Positions 1-11,500 of a stretch of 39,188 bases of DNA are shown here, one piece after another. The notes beneath the pieces were generated by a model that had not been told where the DNA came from, did no database searches, and saw only the letters and a program-made list of their open reading frames with translations. The stretch covers positions 1 through 39,188 of the forward strand of contig LSSL01003857.1 in NCBI GenBank assembly GCA_001953115.1, given 5' to 3'. A program made the translations under genes and the position numbers. Source of the stretch: Smittium mucronatum. Lineage: Eukaryota > Kickxellomycota > Harpellomycetes > Harpellales > Legeriomycetaceae. Each line of letters starts with the position of its first letter. Positions within the stretch are counted from its first letter, which is position 1.

Positions 1-445
1 TTTTTGTGAATTCCGAAAGCATTGGGTGTTGTGATATCGTATCAGTTTCGTCGGTAAACTTCAAAAAAGCCGATTTATATGCCTTTATAGCTCCAATTTT
101 CAGCTTTTCGACTGTGTAAATTTTAGCCAGATAGTTAATTATTCGGGAAGCTGAAATATGGTCAGATATGTTGTTAGAGATGCACCAGTATAAAAAACGT
201 TGTTGCACATAATCTTACCTGGATTGACACCGGAAACGTCGTTTGTTTGAAATGATAAGGTCAATGGCATAATTTCCGAGACCTTGAGTTTCGAGGAAGC
301 GCCGCTTATCCTCCATGCCATTAATAACCACTGCTTGTTTTCCGAGAAGGATGATTTTTCGTTTTTTGGGTCTGGTATTATCATGTTCACCTGTAAGATT
401 AGGGGCTGAGATATTGATAGCGCCAGTAGAACTAGATATCACATC
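1..445 (-). pseudogene. Tyrosine recombinase (YR) of the retroelement, N-terminal part only
   Basis: Translating the minus strand from about 442 to 1 gives one frame with a single stop (TAA at 217-215). After a basic lead (PKKRK) and a conserved-looking stretch ending in NKRRFRCQSR, the frame resumes after the stop with QQRFLYWCISNN, then ISASRIINYLAKIY, then LKIGAIKAYKSAFLKF and SQHPM. This pattern matches the SAM-like core-binding domain that precedes the catalytic domain in DIRS-type recombinases: a Trp-Cys, a helix ending in YLA, then a helix carrying a K-x-Y-K-S-A motif. The catalytic R-H-R-Y residues would lie beyond the left edge and cannot be judged. The protein would join the circular DNA intermediate to the target site. 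The stop shows this copy is inactive. Confidence 0.75.
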
Positions 446-484
446 ACAAATCTCAACATTGGCGTAATTAGCGTCGTTTTTTTT

Positions 485-665
485 CGTTATCGTCTGAAAT
501 TATGAACTAACTGGGAGATTGGATTATATGGGGGACATCCATAGGGGTTGCTCCATTTCTTCCAGGCATAAGACAGTGGGTTTTGCCCCACCGATTTCAA
601 TCCTGGAGCCAGCTGTAATATGTTTTTACTTTCCTGTTGAGATGTGATGCAGACAGATCCACATC
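485..665 (-). pseudogene. RNase H to recombinase linker of the retroelement
   Basis: The minus strand encodes VDLSASHLNRKVKTYYSW, then after a one-base frameshift LKSVGQNPLSYAWKKW and PYGCPPYNPI. Elements of the DIRS/Ngaro group carry this block just after RNase H. Its usual hallmarks are a D-L-F-A-S motif, a YYSW motif and a Pro-Pro-x-N motif; here the Phe of the first motif has become Ser. The frameshift near position 597 separates the two halves. The block supports continuity of one element from gag to recombinase. Confidence 0.7.
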
Positions 666-689
666 TTGTTGAACGAGTGGCTCATCCAG

Positions 690-1200
690 AATCGAGAATT
701 TCTATTGTGATATCGATAATTATGTTTGCGCTGTTAATCTGTTTGGGGCATCCGCTGGGTTTAGAACAGATGAAACTTAGGTTAATATTGTGCGGGATTT
801 TGTATTTAGACAATGAATCCATATCTCATCCGATATACCAAGTAATTCTGGGGAAGTTGTCCCTCCATTTTTTTTCATGTAATCAGTTTTTTCGTGTTGT
901 CTGAGTATATTAGCACTGGACGGCCTACTACTTTTTTGAGCCTGGGCGCATGTAAAATTTTTAACGGTTCCTTTGCATTGATATGTAGTAGTTCCTCTTT
1001 TCGGCTCCATAATCCGCTGTAAATTCAGGATATAACTACTATTCCCCAGTCTTTATCGATAGAGTCAGTGAAAACCTCTATTTCTGGAATCTCTGGTAAA
1101 AACTAGAGTCGTTTCCATGATTCTAACTGGTTTTTCCAGAATTGTAAGTTCTGGAACGCTGGTTTCGTTAATATAACTGTCGAGCTCTATGACTTCATTT
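690..1200 (-). pseudogene. RNase H domain of the retroelement, frameshifted
   Basis: Minus-strand frames carry SGLWSRKEELLHINAKEP (about 1020-966) followed in the same frame by GRPVLIYSDNT. The SDN triplet at 896-904 corresponds to the conserved RNase H acidic site plus the Asn that typifies this group. After a frameshift the chain continues as GGTTSPELLGISDEIWIHCL down to about 777. The WS-x-E-x-LHIN and IYSDN motifs are typical of the DIRS-type RNase H that degrades the RNA strand during reverse transcription. Region 1,020-1,200 encodes the less conserved connection, with several breaks. The domain is nonfunctional as it stands. Confidence 0.75.
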
Positions 1201-1229
1201 TCCCAAGAGATTAATTATTGAACTCTAGA

Positions 1230-2100
1230 AGTCTACGTAAAATAAACCTTCTTGGAAGAAGAGCTACAGAAATATATTGAACTTTTCCTATAAAACTTTC
1301 TAGAAATCTCAGGGTAGTCTGGCCTGTTCTCAAATTTTTCAAACCTCTCTTCTCAGGCCCCATATTTTGGAAGCAGGTACCTTTATTTTCATTTTCCTGG
1401 TATATATCACCATAAATAAATGAGTAACTGTTTGAGATGATACTGTGAAAGACTTTTCTGAGTTGACCTTGAATTCAAGCTCTATTATCTTATAATAAAA
1501 TAAACACGTACTGCTCTTGCACGCTCCTTTGCTCTCTCCCACAGTTATCAGATCGTCCAAATAAGCTGAAATGCGTATTCCATTTGACCTGTTCCATTCC
1601 AAAACTAGTTGGAAGATCTTAGTGAATTTTACCGGGCTTAGCAATGGACTGAATGGAAGTACGTGAAATTGGAACATTCTCCCATTAAATTGAATTTGAA
1701 GGAATTTCCAGAATTTTCTGTAAATTAGTATATGCAAAAAATTCATCTCGTAAATCCAGAGAAGTAAGGTAATCCTCACTTTCAATCATTTTTTAGATGT
1801 AGGTAAGTGTTTCCATCTTGAAACTTTGCTATTCCACATATTTTTTGAGCTTTATTAGATCTAACACTGACCTGAGTCCTCCAATCTTCTTTGGAATAGT
1901 AAAAAGTTGGCTATAAAAGCTAGGTTTCAGGATCTGAGCCACTTATATTACTTGTTTTGCTAGCAATTCGGATACTTCCTCTTTCAAAATTTTTTTTTTT
2001 CCTCATCTGTTAGTTTCTTTTTGAAACGTGGTGGTGATTCTCCAGAGGCGGACCCTTCGGGTCTGCAGATTCTTTCGGGTGCATCACGCTCAAAAACCAG
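1230..2100 (-). pseudogene. Reverse transcriptase of the retroelement, frameshifted
   Basis: The longest intact stretch is a 148-codon frame from 1785 to 1339. It contains IQFNGRMFQFHVLPF (palm and fingers), FTKIFQLVLEW and the catalytic box AYLDDL, whose two Asp codons are at 1557-1552. The frame ends with LRREV, a landmark of DIRS-type reverse transcriptases. Upstream fragments in other frames give LTDEEKK (2013-1993), a block resembling the usual F-x-IPKK-x-GG-x-R motif, and SLDLRD. Downstream fragments with QARLP and ALLPRR represent the thumb. At least three frameshifts interrupt the chain. The enzyme would have copied the element RNA; the YLDD box is intact, but the gene is not. Confidence 0.85.
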
Positions 2101-2109
2101 TCTCAGTCA

Positions 2110-3137
2110 GCAACTGTAAAATAAAATAAAATTAGTCTATTTTTTCCGAAATCAGCTTCATGCAAACTTTTCTTTTTCACCTCTTCCGGCCGCCCCGGAA
2201 TTGAGGCTGGGGTCTTGAATAGGATTCTGAATCCATTCTACACTATTTATCGAACCCATCGACTGTCGGTCAGTTTGGACCAAGCAGAATTAAACATAAC
2301 TAGGAAAACACCAATTAGGTGGTCGTTTATTATCCCTACTGGCGCCCCCTCTCTCGTCCCCGACCTCCCCCTCGAAAATATCACTGTCGGTCTTGGTTTT
2401 TGTATTTAGAGCTAGATTCTCTAGTGGTTACAACGTTTAAATACTGCGCCGAAACTGCACTGCCTCTTTGCGAATCACTGGTAAACAAAAATGCCTTCGA
2501 AAAATAAAGGGTTGTATAAGCTGTCTTCTAGCTGGCTTTTTTTTTGGAAATAAGAGAATCTAGTTCCTCCTGATTCAAAAGTGTTTTTATACTTAAAGTA
2601 ATCAGCTGTGTAGGCATCCAAGGCAAATAAAATCCTTTGTGGAGGCTGTAGATTCTTGCCTGAGTGAAGGTGGCCGCGATTTCCGACAAAAGCGCTTGAA
2701 TGATACTTTAGAATCTTATTTCAGGGTTATCAGCGTTGTTTATCCCTGGTGATTATTGAATTTTCTTATGTAAATAGTAGTCAATTGGCTTGGTAGCTTG
2801 GGAAAGAGCCTGATGGATCCCGTGGAAGTTCAAGTCTACCTTTTTAATGGTCCTAGATGCGGAATAATTTAGCGGAGTGGGGTTATAGTTCATCGAACTT
2901 GTTTTTTGGCAAGAATAAATAGCCAATTCACGTTCCTCTTCTGTCAGTGGTGATTAAAGAAGTTTTCTTCAATGGATAGGATTGCATTAATGAGCTCTGA
3001 ATACACAGAGAGGTCCGTAACTGGCGTTCGATGATGAAGAAAGGATACGCCATCTCTTCTTCTTGGACCCTTTCTCTCATCAAAATATTGAATTTTTCTG
3101 TCAGTTCAATAAGAATATTCTTATATTCAGAATCCAT
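2110..3137 (-). pseudogene. Gag-like region of the retroelement
   Basis: A minus-strand frame opens with ATG at 3137 and runs 69 codons to 2928. It begins MDSEYKNILIELTEK, is rich in charged residues and could form a coiled coil. Further fragments down to about 2110 are in shifting frames and include an acidic, Gly- and Arg-rich piece (EGEVGDERGGASR) encoded by the most GC-rich tract of the window (about 2340-2380). Basic, Gly-rich tails that bind RNA are usual just before the reverse transcriptase in this order of elements. No zinc knuckle is visible. Identification rests on position and composition, because gag proteins are poorly conserved. Confidence 0.5.
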
Positions 3138-3347
3138 TGTCTTAAATTGAAGGGATTAAAATTTATATTATACTCTGTATAAATTCCTTTGTGGTTTGAA
3201 AATCTTTTAGCTGGTAGAGAACCTTTGCAAAAGAAAAGATGATAAAGATAGCTGTAAGGATAAGTTTTAATGGGATAATTTTAATGATAAAAGGTAAAAG
3301 AACATACTAGTTAAAAATATAAAAGATAGGTAAATAGACAAGTTGAA

Positions 3348-3388
3348 AAGCTTAGCCTTTCCAAAATGTCTAAGCTTCCTTATTTATA
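3348..3388 (-). promoter_or_regulatory. Probable promoter of the retroelement (TATA box plus inverted repeat)
   Basis: On the minus strand TATAAATA (3388-3381) lies about 245 bp upstream of the gag ATG. Just downstream of it an 8-bp inverted repeat, AAGCTTAG (3348-3355) and CTAAGCTT (3370-3377), flanks the motif TTTTGGAAA (3366-3358). The same order of elements occurs at 8291-8341. A TATA box alone means little in AT-rich DNA, but the combination and its recurrence support a real core promoter inside a terminal repeat. Confidence 0.45.
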
Positions 3389-5262
3389 CCATTTTTTATT
3401 TTCTAAAAGTCAATTATGCTTATGGGAAGATTTCTTCATTGGATGAAACATTCAATATGTGTACTGAGTCTATTGGTTCATTAAAATAGCGCTATTCACG
3501 TACCGTGCAGTCTATACCAAAAAAGAATTTTTTTTAGCTCATTTCATTAACTAGATTTTATTTAATTTGGATTTTTGGTTTAGTTTTATCCAATAATATG
3601 GTAACACTTAATATTTCTCCTCTCTGAAATATAATGAAATATTTTATGCAAAGAAGATAATAGAAAGATATATTTAGACCGTTGTATTTGAAATCCATAG
3701 AACATAGCACCGAAAATTGGGTGAATAATAGTTAAGATCGAATTTAATTTTTTTTTATTTAGATGAGACTTTCTATGAAATTTGGTTAAAAGTGAAAAAA
3801 ATTATAAAATATCTGAAAATGAGGATTCTTTTATAATCTAAAAATCAGTTGGAAGCGTTTTAGATAGAAATTCTTACACGAATTTCAGGACTGATGTAGT
3901 ATATTCTGATGAATTAAAGAAGACTAAAACCTAAATACTCTATATCAAGATCAATTTTTTAGGAAATAATAAAACAGTTAAACATAAAATATTTAATATA
4001 TTTTAAAAGATCTCTATTTTGAATAAAAGGAAAAAATTTACTTGAAGAGAACTATAACCTATTTAATTTTTTTTTAGGGGAAATTTTTTAAGATATTCCT
4101 TGTTAATAATATGTGCTGGTTGGTGAGAAACATAGAGGATTTTATGCAAGAAATATTATAGTGTTGTTAAAGAAGGAGTTATGATCACTCTAGATGAGGT
4201 TACTAATAAAAATATTAAATAATTTTCTCTTTAAATTCGGTAATCATTTTTAAAGAAAAAATCGCATAAAATTAGCCCGTGTTAATAGAAATTAATGCAA
4301 ATTACAGTAAAATTTGTAAAAAATGTTCAAATAAAATTTTTGAAGAGGAAAATCGTGAAATATATTGATTTTTTGTTATTTTTTTCATACAATTCCCAAT
4401 TTTGTATAAATTTAATCGGTTAGTGATTTTTTTTGATCTTGCACTTCGATTTTTATTTAAAAAATCATTGGTTATCATATAGTTATTTATTAAAGGAAGG
4501 AATTATCAAATTTGTGAGGGTTTTTTAATTAAATTTATTCCTTTCCCACATTCTGTTCTAACATAGCCTCTTAATATTCAAATCTTTCAAAAACTGAAAT
4601 TTCTTTTATAGGTATACATAATATGTGATTAATATACTCTGGTTTTGAATTATTTTATATTAATAAAATTTATTTAGCTTAAAATTTCAAATAAGCAATG
4701 AGATTCTATAAATGACTCTGCAAAAGCTTGAACTCCGAAAAATTAGGTTTAACTGACGAAAAAATATAGGGAAGCAGAATGATTTCGTATTTGATTCTTT
4801 TTTGGAAGATAAGATAAAAAAAATGTATTATATCATTAAAAGCTAAATTTAATCTTGTATAATTTTTTACTAGATCCTTAATTTAATTTAAAAATTATAA
4901 TTTTATTATTTAGTCCTCAAATAAAACAAAATCCTTAAAATTCACTCAAATTTGTAAACCAATACAAGCCATTTCGATTCAAATTTAAATTTATTATATT
5001 TTATAATTTAAATTTAAATTTAACTTCAATAGAAAATTTTAAGTATATCAATTAAAGTATCAATAAAATTATATTATATTTTATAAAATCAAAAAAAATT
5101 TAAAATTGGATTCTTTTCTATTCTTTTAATGAGATAAAATTTCATAATATAAGCGAAGAGACATGAAATTTTTTGATATTATGGCATAAGATTTTACTGA
5201 AATAATAACATTTTTTAAATAATATAATCACTTCTTTCTATGAGATCGAGTGTATTTGATAA

Positions 5263-5553
5263 ATTTGCGTTGATAGAAATAAAAAATATATCTTTGGTGT
5301 TTTTACTAAAAGTTATATCATTTTCTCTATCAAGTTAATCCAAATTACTGATGTTAACATCCTATTTATCACTTCACATAAAAAAAACTTCTATAGTTCT
5401 CTTCACCGAGAAGCTTTAACATCCCATACATGTTTTGTTAACCAAAAAAATATTTTGAGTTCTGATATCACATTTTATGTTTTAATACAATCATCAATTA
5501 GAATAAAAGGAATTATGTTATTCACAGTTATTTTTAAAAACGAAGAAGATACA
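5263..5553 (+). other. Open frame of 97 codons without a proper start; possible coding relic
   Basis: The frame is open from just after a TAA (5260-5262) to a TAA at 5554-5556. The product would include ICVDRNKKYIFG near the start, SSLHREALTSHTC in the middle and FKNEEDT at the end, with a more mixed composition than neighbouring translations. The only ATG is about 14 codons before the end, so it is not a complete gene. At this base composition about one codon in ten is a stop, and an open run this long may occur by chance roughly once in a couple of windows. I recognise no family. Confidence 0.2.
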
Positions 5554-7928
5554 TAATTACAAGACTCTTGTATTTTATCTATGGAATCCTTTATCTAGAA
5601 TTTTTTCAAAATTCAAACACAGTTAATTTATACTAAAAACCGTGTTAATAATTTTAAATATATTTTTAATGATATGAGTCATGAAACTAGATATTAAACA
5701 CTGATCAAATGGTTGAATTAAAATTTAGTATTATAAGATATAAACAAAAAACCAAATCTTCCAATAATAATTGTAAAATTTTGGAGTGAAATGATGTATT
5801 TTCTATTAAAAGTAAATTTTAAAACCTATTAATTTCTTTTGAAATATTTTTTATAATTCAAGTTTCAGATTAGATTTAAAATATCAACCAAAAAATTCTA
5901 TATCATATATATTTTTTATTTTTGATGAGCTCGATATCATTGAAGATTTTTGCTTGCACCCCTTTAATATTCTTGGATTTTCTAAATTTGAAACACCCAT
6001 TTACTGAACTTACAGTGTCCATTATAATTTGAAACACGCATGATTGAAAAACTTTCTTAAATCAATTTTATGACTGATACATTTTTTTTAGGATATATAT
6101 CCGCGATGGCACAATTTTCCAGAAAAGATTATTTTTATTGATATTTAATATTTTTATATTAACTTCAAAATTTTTTTAAAAAAATACCATAGGTGAAAGT
6201 TAATCAATACCAATTATTATTTTATCCAGTTTTTCAGAAAAAAATATTGCAGATTTTTGACCTTTTTTAGCTTAATAACTAGTAAATTTGATTTTATGCA
6301 AAGAAAATTATCTTGAAATTTTTAAACTAGTCATTTCTAGCCAAAGATGATAAATTTCTACTATTGGGAAAGTGCTTATGAAGCTCATCAAATATTTATA
6401 AGCCTTTTCCTTTATAAAAAAGGTATTTGAAACATATTTTTTATTTTTCAGGTTATTTATCCAAGATTTTTAAATTGATTTTATGTTTAAAAAATTTCGT
6501 GTTTCTGATAGTAAGACCTTTTTTTACTAAAACTTTAGGAAATCAAAAAAAAAAATTCTTGATAATTCAGAATTTTTATCAAAATTCATCAAAGTACTTT
6601 CACTAATAATGTAGAATTTTAAATATTTTATGTTTTATTTTCAACTTTTAGACGACATAGAATTTTTTATTTTTTATTTTCTAATTTGATAAAAAATTTC
6701 TCTTTATCTTTTTGTTATCTTACATTTTTTTGTAATAAGAATAGTTTAATAATTTTATACATTAAGAAATATTATTTTTAATTCTTTCATATTTAAATTT
6801 AAAATAAAATTAAAAATGGATTATTTTCTGATAAAATTGTTGGCCAAGAATAATTTTTTTTTTTGAAAAATTCATTTTCAATTGGTAAAAAAATTATGAA
6901 AAAAAACTGGACTTATTAAAAAAATTCGATAATTTTTCGATTTTAAAAATAAGAAATTAGCGAAAAGTGAAATCTATCTTTAATTTTTTTAATTATCTAC
7001 TAGCTTCTAACTGAATCTTATCAGTTTAGTCACATAAATTTAAAACTAATAAGTTAAGATAAAAATAACATCAATCAAAACATGATAAATGATCTAGATT
7101 TTATAATTAGAAATAAATATGAATATGAATATGAAAAACATTATGGTTATTTTGCATATAAAAATAAAGTCCAAATTACCTCTTGACTTCAATGAAACCA
7201 AATTTATTCAGATAGATTCAATATTTTATTTAATTATATAAAAAAAAAAAGTAAAAAAAAAAGTTATTATAGAAATTAATTTTAGAAATACGCCAAAATG
7301 AAGTTATTCTAACAGCTTGTGGAGTGTTAAATTCTTCAATATCATTTTTTTTAAAAAAATTTACTTTTTAAAATTTTTTCTTATGATCAATAATATGTAT
7401 ACTATTGGTTAAAGTATGAGTTTGAATTAATCTAAAAGGTTAATAAGCATAATTATTATTGAATTATTTTTTTGATCGTTGAAAGAGATATTTTTCAAAA
7501 ATTACCAACAAAAAATTTATTTAAAATATTCTAATGCGAATTTTTTTACAAATAAATTTATACGTTGAAATATCACAATGATATCATTTTTAATCGATTT
7601 AAATAGTAAAAAGAAAAATTGTCCTAATTTTTAGACTTTAAATATTATGGTATATATCTGGTTTAAAAATTGATTTGATCTTCAGTGTGTGAGTAATTGA
7701 TTTTAATACATTAATTAAACTACCTATTCATTTATTATTGGTAAAAATTTCTGTAAAAAATGAAAAACTAATATTTTTTGAAATAAATAATATATTTAAG
7801 AATTTATAATACGTTTATTAATTTCCTAATTTCATTCCATTTTCACAATTTGTGAACAAGAAATATAATGAAGATGGATATAATTAAATTAATTTCACCT
7901 CTAATCATAAATATTCTTAAAAAAAAGC

Positions 7929-8004
7929 GTTATTATCAAAATCTGGTACTATAAATCTGCAGTTATAACTAGGAATTTTTTTTTTTAAAGGTTTTGATAA
8001 TAAC
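7929..8004. repeat. 76-bp unit with perfect 13-bp terminal inverted repeats
   Basis: GTTATTATCAAAA at 7929-7941 is mirrored by TTTTGATAATAAC at 7992-8004 with 50 bases between. The loop contains a further palindrome, AGTTATAACT (7961-7970). A transcript would fold into a hairpin, and as DNA it resembles a very small inverted-repeat element. I see no clear target-site duplication, so mobility is not shown. Confidence 0.5.
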
Positions 8005-8290
8005 CATCTTTTCTCTATATTGAAAGAATCTAGTCGATAAAGTTAAAATTGGCGAATTTGCAGAAATAAATTTTTCTAATAACTTATGCGGGCTGTATTA
8101 TATTCTAATGTTGTATTTTTTAAAACCGATAGTTTTTTTTTATTTAAATATAATAAAATTAGCATAAAAATTATAATAGCTAGATTCAACTCTAATATTA
8201 CTGGCCTAACTTAATTTACATCCAATTTGTAAGTATTCGGTTTAATATCAAGGACAAGGTATGATAAATAAAGAAGGAAGTAAAATAAAA

Positions 8291-8341
8291 AAGCTCTAGA
8301 GCTTAAATTTCCAAAAGTGGGAATTTGGCTCTCTATTTATA
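8291..8341 (-). promoter_or_regulatory. Promoter-like cluster matching the retroelement promoter
   Basis: On the minus strand TATAAATA (8341-8334) is followed by TTTTGGAAA (8316-8308) and then a perfect 14-bp palindrome AAGCTCTAGAGCTT (8291-8304). The order and near-equal spacing match 3348-3388 at the edge of the DIRS-type element: TTTTGGAAA to TATA is 26 bp here and 23 bp there. It overlaps the left end of the dispersed repeat at 8327-8506, so that repeat may be a terminal repeat of a related element. Confidence 0.4.
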
Positions 8342-8506
8342 TATCTAAGGTATCTGAGTTATTTTTCGTGTATGAAACATAGGGGTAGTTTATTCAAAAT
8401 TATTATTGGACCATTAAAGGTTTCTATTTGTGCACCGAAGGGATCTAAGTCTTTTTCATACTTGAAGCGTCGAGGTAATTTAGTACAATTTTAATTGGAA
8501 AATAAC
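8327..8506 (-). repeat. Dispersed repeat, copy A (inverted relative to copy B)
   Basis: This stretch aligns by eye with the reverse complement of 36643-36824 over about 180 bp, at roughly 70-75% identity. Shared blocks in order are GGCTCTCT, GTATGAAAC followed by TAGGG, AAGGGATC followed by AGTC, GGTAAT, AATTTTAA and TGGAAAAT. The G+C is higher than the surroundings. It is placed on the minus strand because its promoter-like TATA box points left. It could be a solo terminal repeat or a terminal inverted repeat of a larger element, or simply one of many scattered copies. Confidence 0.65.
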
Positions 8507-8509
8507 AAA

Positions 8510-11500
8510 ACATATCACTGCAATAAAATTAATTATTTTTTCAGAGACTTTTGTTTATTCTTATGGATTTCAATATTGTGATCTCTTAATTGCAAAATGA
8601 ATGATATTTTGATAAAAAAAGCATTAATAAATCACTTATCGATCAAAATAACTATTTAGCACAATAAATCTAAATCATTAATAATGGATTCATTATTATT
8701 TAAAAATATCCACTCATTAAATAAGTTTCTTGTAAGAAATGGCAAAAACTGACTATTTTTTCCACTCTTTATATGAAAACTGTGATTAATCCTATATTTA
8801 ATAAAGGTTTTTTTATTTTTAATAACTTAGAAACATCTTGATCAGGAAATATTAAGCCTAAAATATACCTATTAAAATATTTGATTGTTAAAAAAAAATT
8901 TTAGTTTTGAATAATGTTTATAAATATATATTTTTCACTTTCGAGCCTTGCAGAACAAATAATAGTTTATTTTATGGACTTTTTTTAAAAAGAAAACAAT
9001 TAAATTAAATTTAAATAACTGAGAAATTTCCCATATTTTTAGTCTATCTAAAATATTTTTATTGTTAAGTTGGAGAATCAGAGGCAGTAAGTTGTATCAT
9101 TTTTCAAAAAAAATTCTATCTTTGATAAAAAATCGATGTTACTATGTTAGAATGTATATCTGAAAATATATATATATATATATAATTGTTTGAAAATGGT
9201 TCTTTAATGGAGAAATTTGTGTTAATTTTTTATTATAATTAAATTTTGATTATGATTTTCATAAATATTTGGTGATTTTTGATCTTTTGAAGAAGAATAT
9301 TAGAATAATTTCACTTTTTAATTCGAATTACCCCTAATAGAAATACAAATTTATTTGATATTTTGATATATGATACAATTATTTTAAAAAATAAAAGTAT
9401 TTTATTATTCTTAACCTGAAAATACATTTTTAATATAATATAATTACGATAAGATTCATTTTAGACAATTTTTAATAATGAAATTTCTTTATAAATATGT
9501 ATCATACTATTAAACCCCTAGAATTCAGTGCTATAAAATCTTCATAAATTTTGCTATTAATATGCTTAAATTTTGTTATTGATATGCTAGAATTTATATT
9601 TATCAAATGAAACTATCCAGAACCATTCTAACCCCTACATGTAGTTTTTTTATGCATTTTCGAATACTTTTTTTAGTTAATTTATGATAGATTCTTTAAA
9701 AAGCATAATTATAAAATAAAGAAATTTTATTAATTCATCTTTTGCAGAAATGATAAAAATTTTAAAATGTGATATTAGTTAAATACTCAAATTTAACCAA
9801 GAAATAAGTCGATTACAATTTTTATAACCTTTCAACTTGTAAATATATCTTATTTATAGCCATATAGCAACAAAAATATGAATATCCGAAAAAAAAATTT
9901 TACATAACATTTTATCTGTAAACAGAATCAAAAATAAGCTGGGATTTTTATTAATGTGCAATATTTATACCAAATAATTGAATTAATTTTTTCACTTTAG
10001 TTCTAGATAAATTTAGTTAATCCTCATATTGATAGAAACGTGCCGACTAAAAAAATTCAAAAATATTAAAAATATGATCAATATCCTAGAAACCATTAAA
10101 AATGGTATGCGAAAATTACATATTTGAAAAATGTGTCTAATCGGAAATTTTTTTTGATGAAATCGAATAAGAAATCCAAAAAAAAATTTTCAATTTATTA
10201 ATATCAAATGATTTTCTTCAACATCGTCAAAATGAGTACATAGACGCGAAAAGTTCACAATCGGAGGCATCAATCTTTATATTAACAATATATGAAACTT
10301 GAAAACCATGCATCTAATAACATATTCCAACTTTGATTATAAAAAAATAGATAGAAACAAAAACAACTTATTTATTTATAAAAGAAGAGGGGAAATTAAA
10401 CGACTTCTTGTATTCAATTATAAGTTCTATAAAATTTTTGTTATAAAGATCAGAGAAATTTTCCAAGCTTAACTACCATTATGATACCCCTAAAAAACTG
10501 ATAAGTGAAAAAACTCAAATAATTATCGTAAAAACTCCTTATTTATGTTGTAATCAAGAGAACCTTGCACCAAATAATAAAAATATTTTTAAAAATATCA
10601 TATATCCAATCGATACAAATTCCAATTGACAAAAAAGATAAAATATTGCTTAAATATGAATTATAAATGATATAATATGAAGCTATAAGAATTTTTTTTT
10701 GATTTTTAACTAAAATTTTTATAGATAAATATTTCAAAAAATCCCATTTATAATTAGAAAACTTGAATATAAAAAGATATATTTATATTATTTACCAATT
10801 TAAAGTAGAAAAAATCATTAAAAGATTTCCTTGTGAAGTTAAGTGCCTAATTACTCTATGGTTGTTCGATATTATATATGGATATTGGAAAAAAATATCG
10901 TGGTTTAAATGGAATTTTAAATTAAATAGATAAATTCTCTTAAAATTTTATTTTTTATTACACTAAATAAGTATTCAAATTTCAAATATTTTTATTTAGA
11001 AAAAAATTCTATTTTAGAAATGTATATCATATTTTTTCAAATCTAAACCTTACTTAAGAACTGTTGAAACCAAATTCTTGCTTTTGGGTTATTTGACTGT
11101 TTATTTAAAAAGAGGGGGGAAATAAATTGGTTTTTATTGTTTTATAGTAGAAGTAAGATAGTTGAATTTTAGTTGTTATATAAATTTTCTTCTCATTGCT
11201 TTGTTTTGTTATGTTATGTTTTGTTTTCTTTTTAATTTTTAATTTATGGTCCATTTCAAAGAATTTTTCGAGGTATCTTGTTATAATTAGACTTATTTTT
11301 TTTTAATATAGAAATATAAAGTTTATAAATTTATTCAATTTATTCAATTTACACAAAAAAATATATATATAAAAATAATCTTCAATTCGGGCTCTAGTAT
11401 ACTTTATAGAAAGTGATAGAGGGGGATTTTGAGTAATATTATTAAAGTTATTTATGCATATTATTTTTTTTTGAATAATTTAAAGCTAATGGATCATTAA

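Larger units (their letters stand above)
1..3540 (-). mobile_element. Decayed DIRS/Ngaro-type (tyrosine recombinase) retrotransposon, left end cut by window
   Basis: Read on the minus strand, the block holds in order a gag-like region, reverse transcriptase, RNase H and the N-terminal part of a tyrosine recombinase. That order is diagnostic of DIRS/Ngaro elements, which integrate with a recombinase instead of a DDE integrase. No methyltransferase domain fits between RNase H and recombinase, so a Ngaro-like or short DIRS arrangement is likely. Frames shift repeatedly and at least one in-frame stop is present, so the copy is dead. Its G+C is much higher than the DNA to the right, which suggests the element inserted later than most of the surrounding decay. 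The right limit is inferred from the composition change and is uncertain by a few hundred bases. The other end lies outside the window. Confidence 0.85.
3545..8200. other. AT-rich tract without a defensible gene
   Basis: Low-complexity, strongly AT-rich sequence dominated by A and T runs. All frames on both strands are closed by frequent stops. The exceptions are an unassigned open stretch at 5263-5553 and two short ones (30 and 28 codons) at 3842-3931 and 4136-4219, lengths that chance allows. I saw no rRNA-like segment and no convincing tRNA cloverleaf. A 76-bp inverted-repeat unit sits at 7929-8004. Confidence 0.6.

Noticed and set aside
215..1010. Separate small ORFs on both strands (139-390, 644-904 and 777-1010)
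   Set aside because: They are frame pieces or opposite-strand shadows of the broken RNase H and recombinase of the retroelement.
2215..2507. Plus-strand ORFs at 2215-2409 and 2319-2507
   Set aside because: They lie opposite the gag-like region. The plus-strand product shows no motif, and the high Pro content comes from the complement of the Gly/Arg/Glu-rich gag tail.
3842..4219. Short plus-strand open stretches with varied residues (30 and 28 codons)
   Set aside because: Runs of this length are expected many times in a window of this size, and G+C is not raised enough to call a relic.
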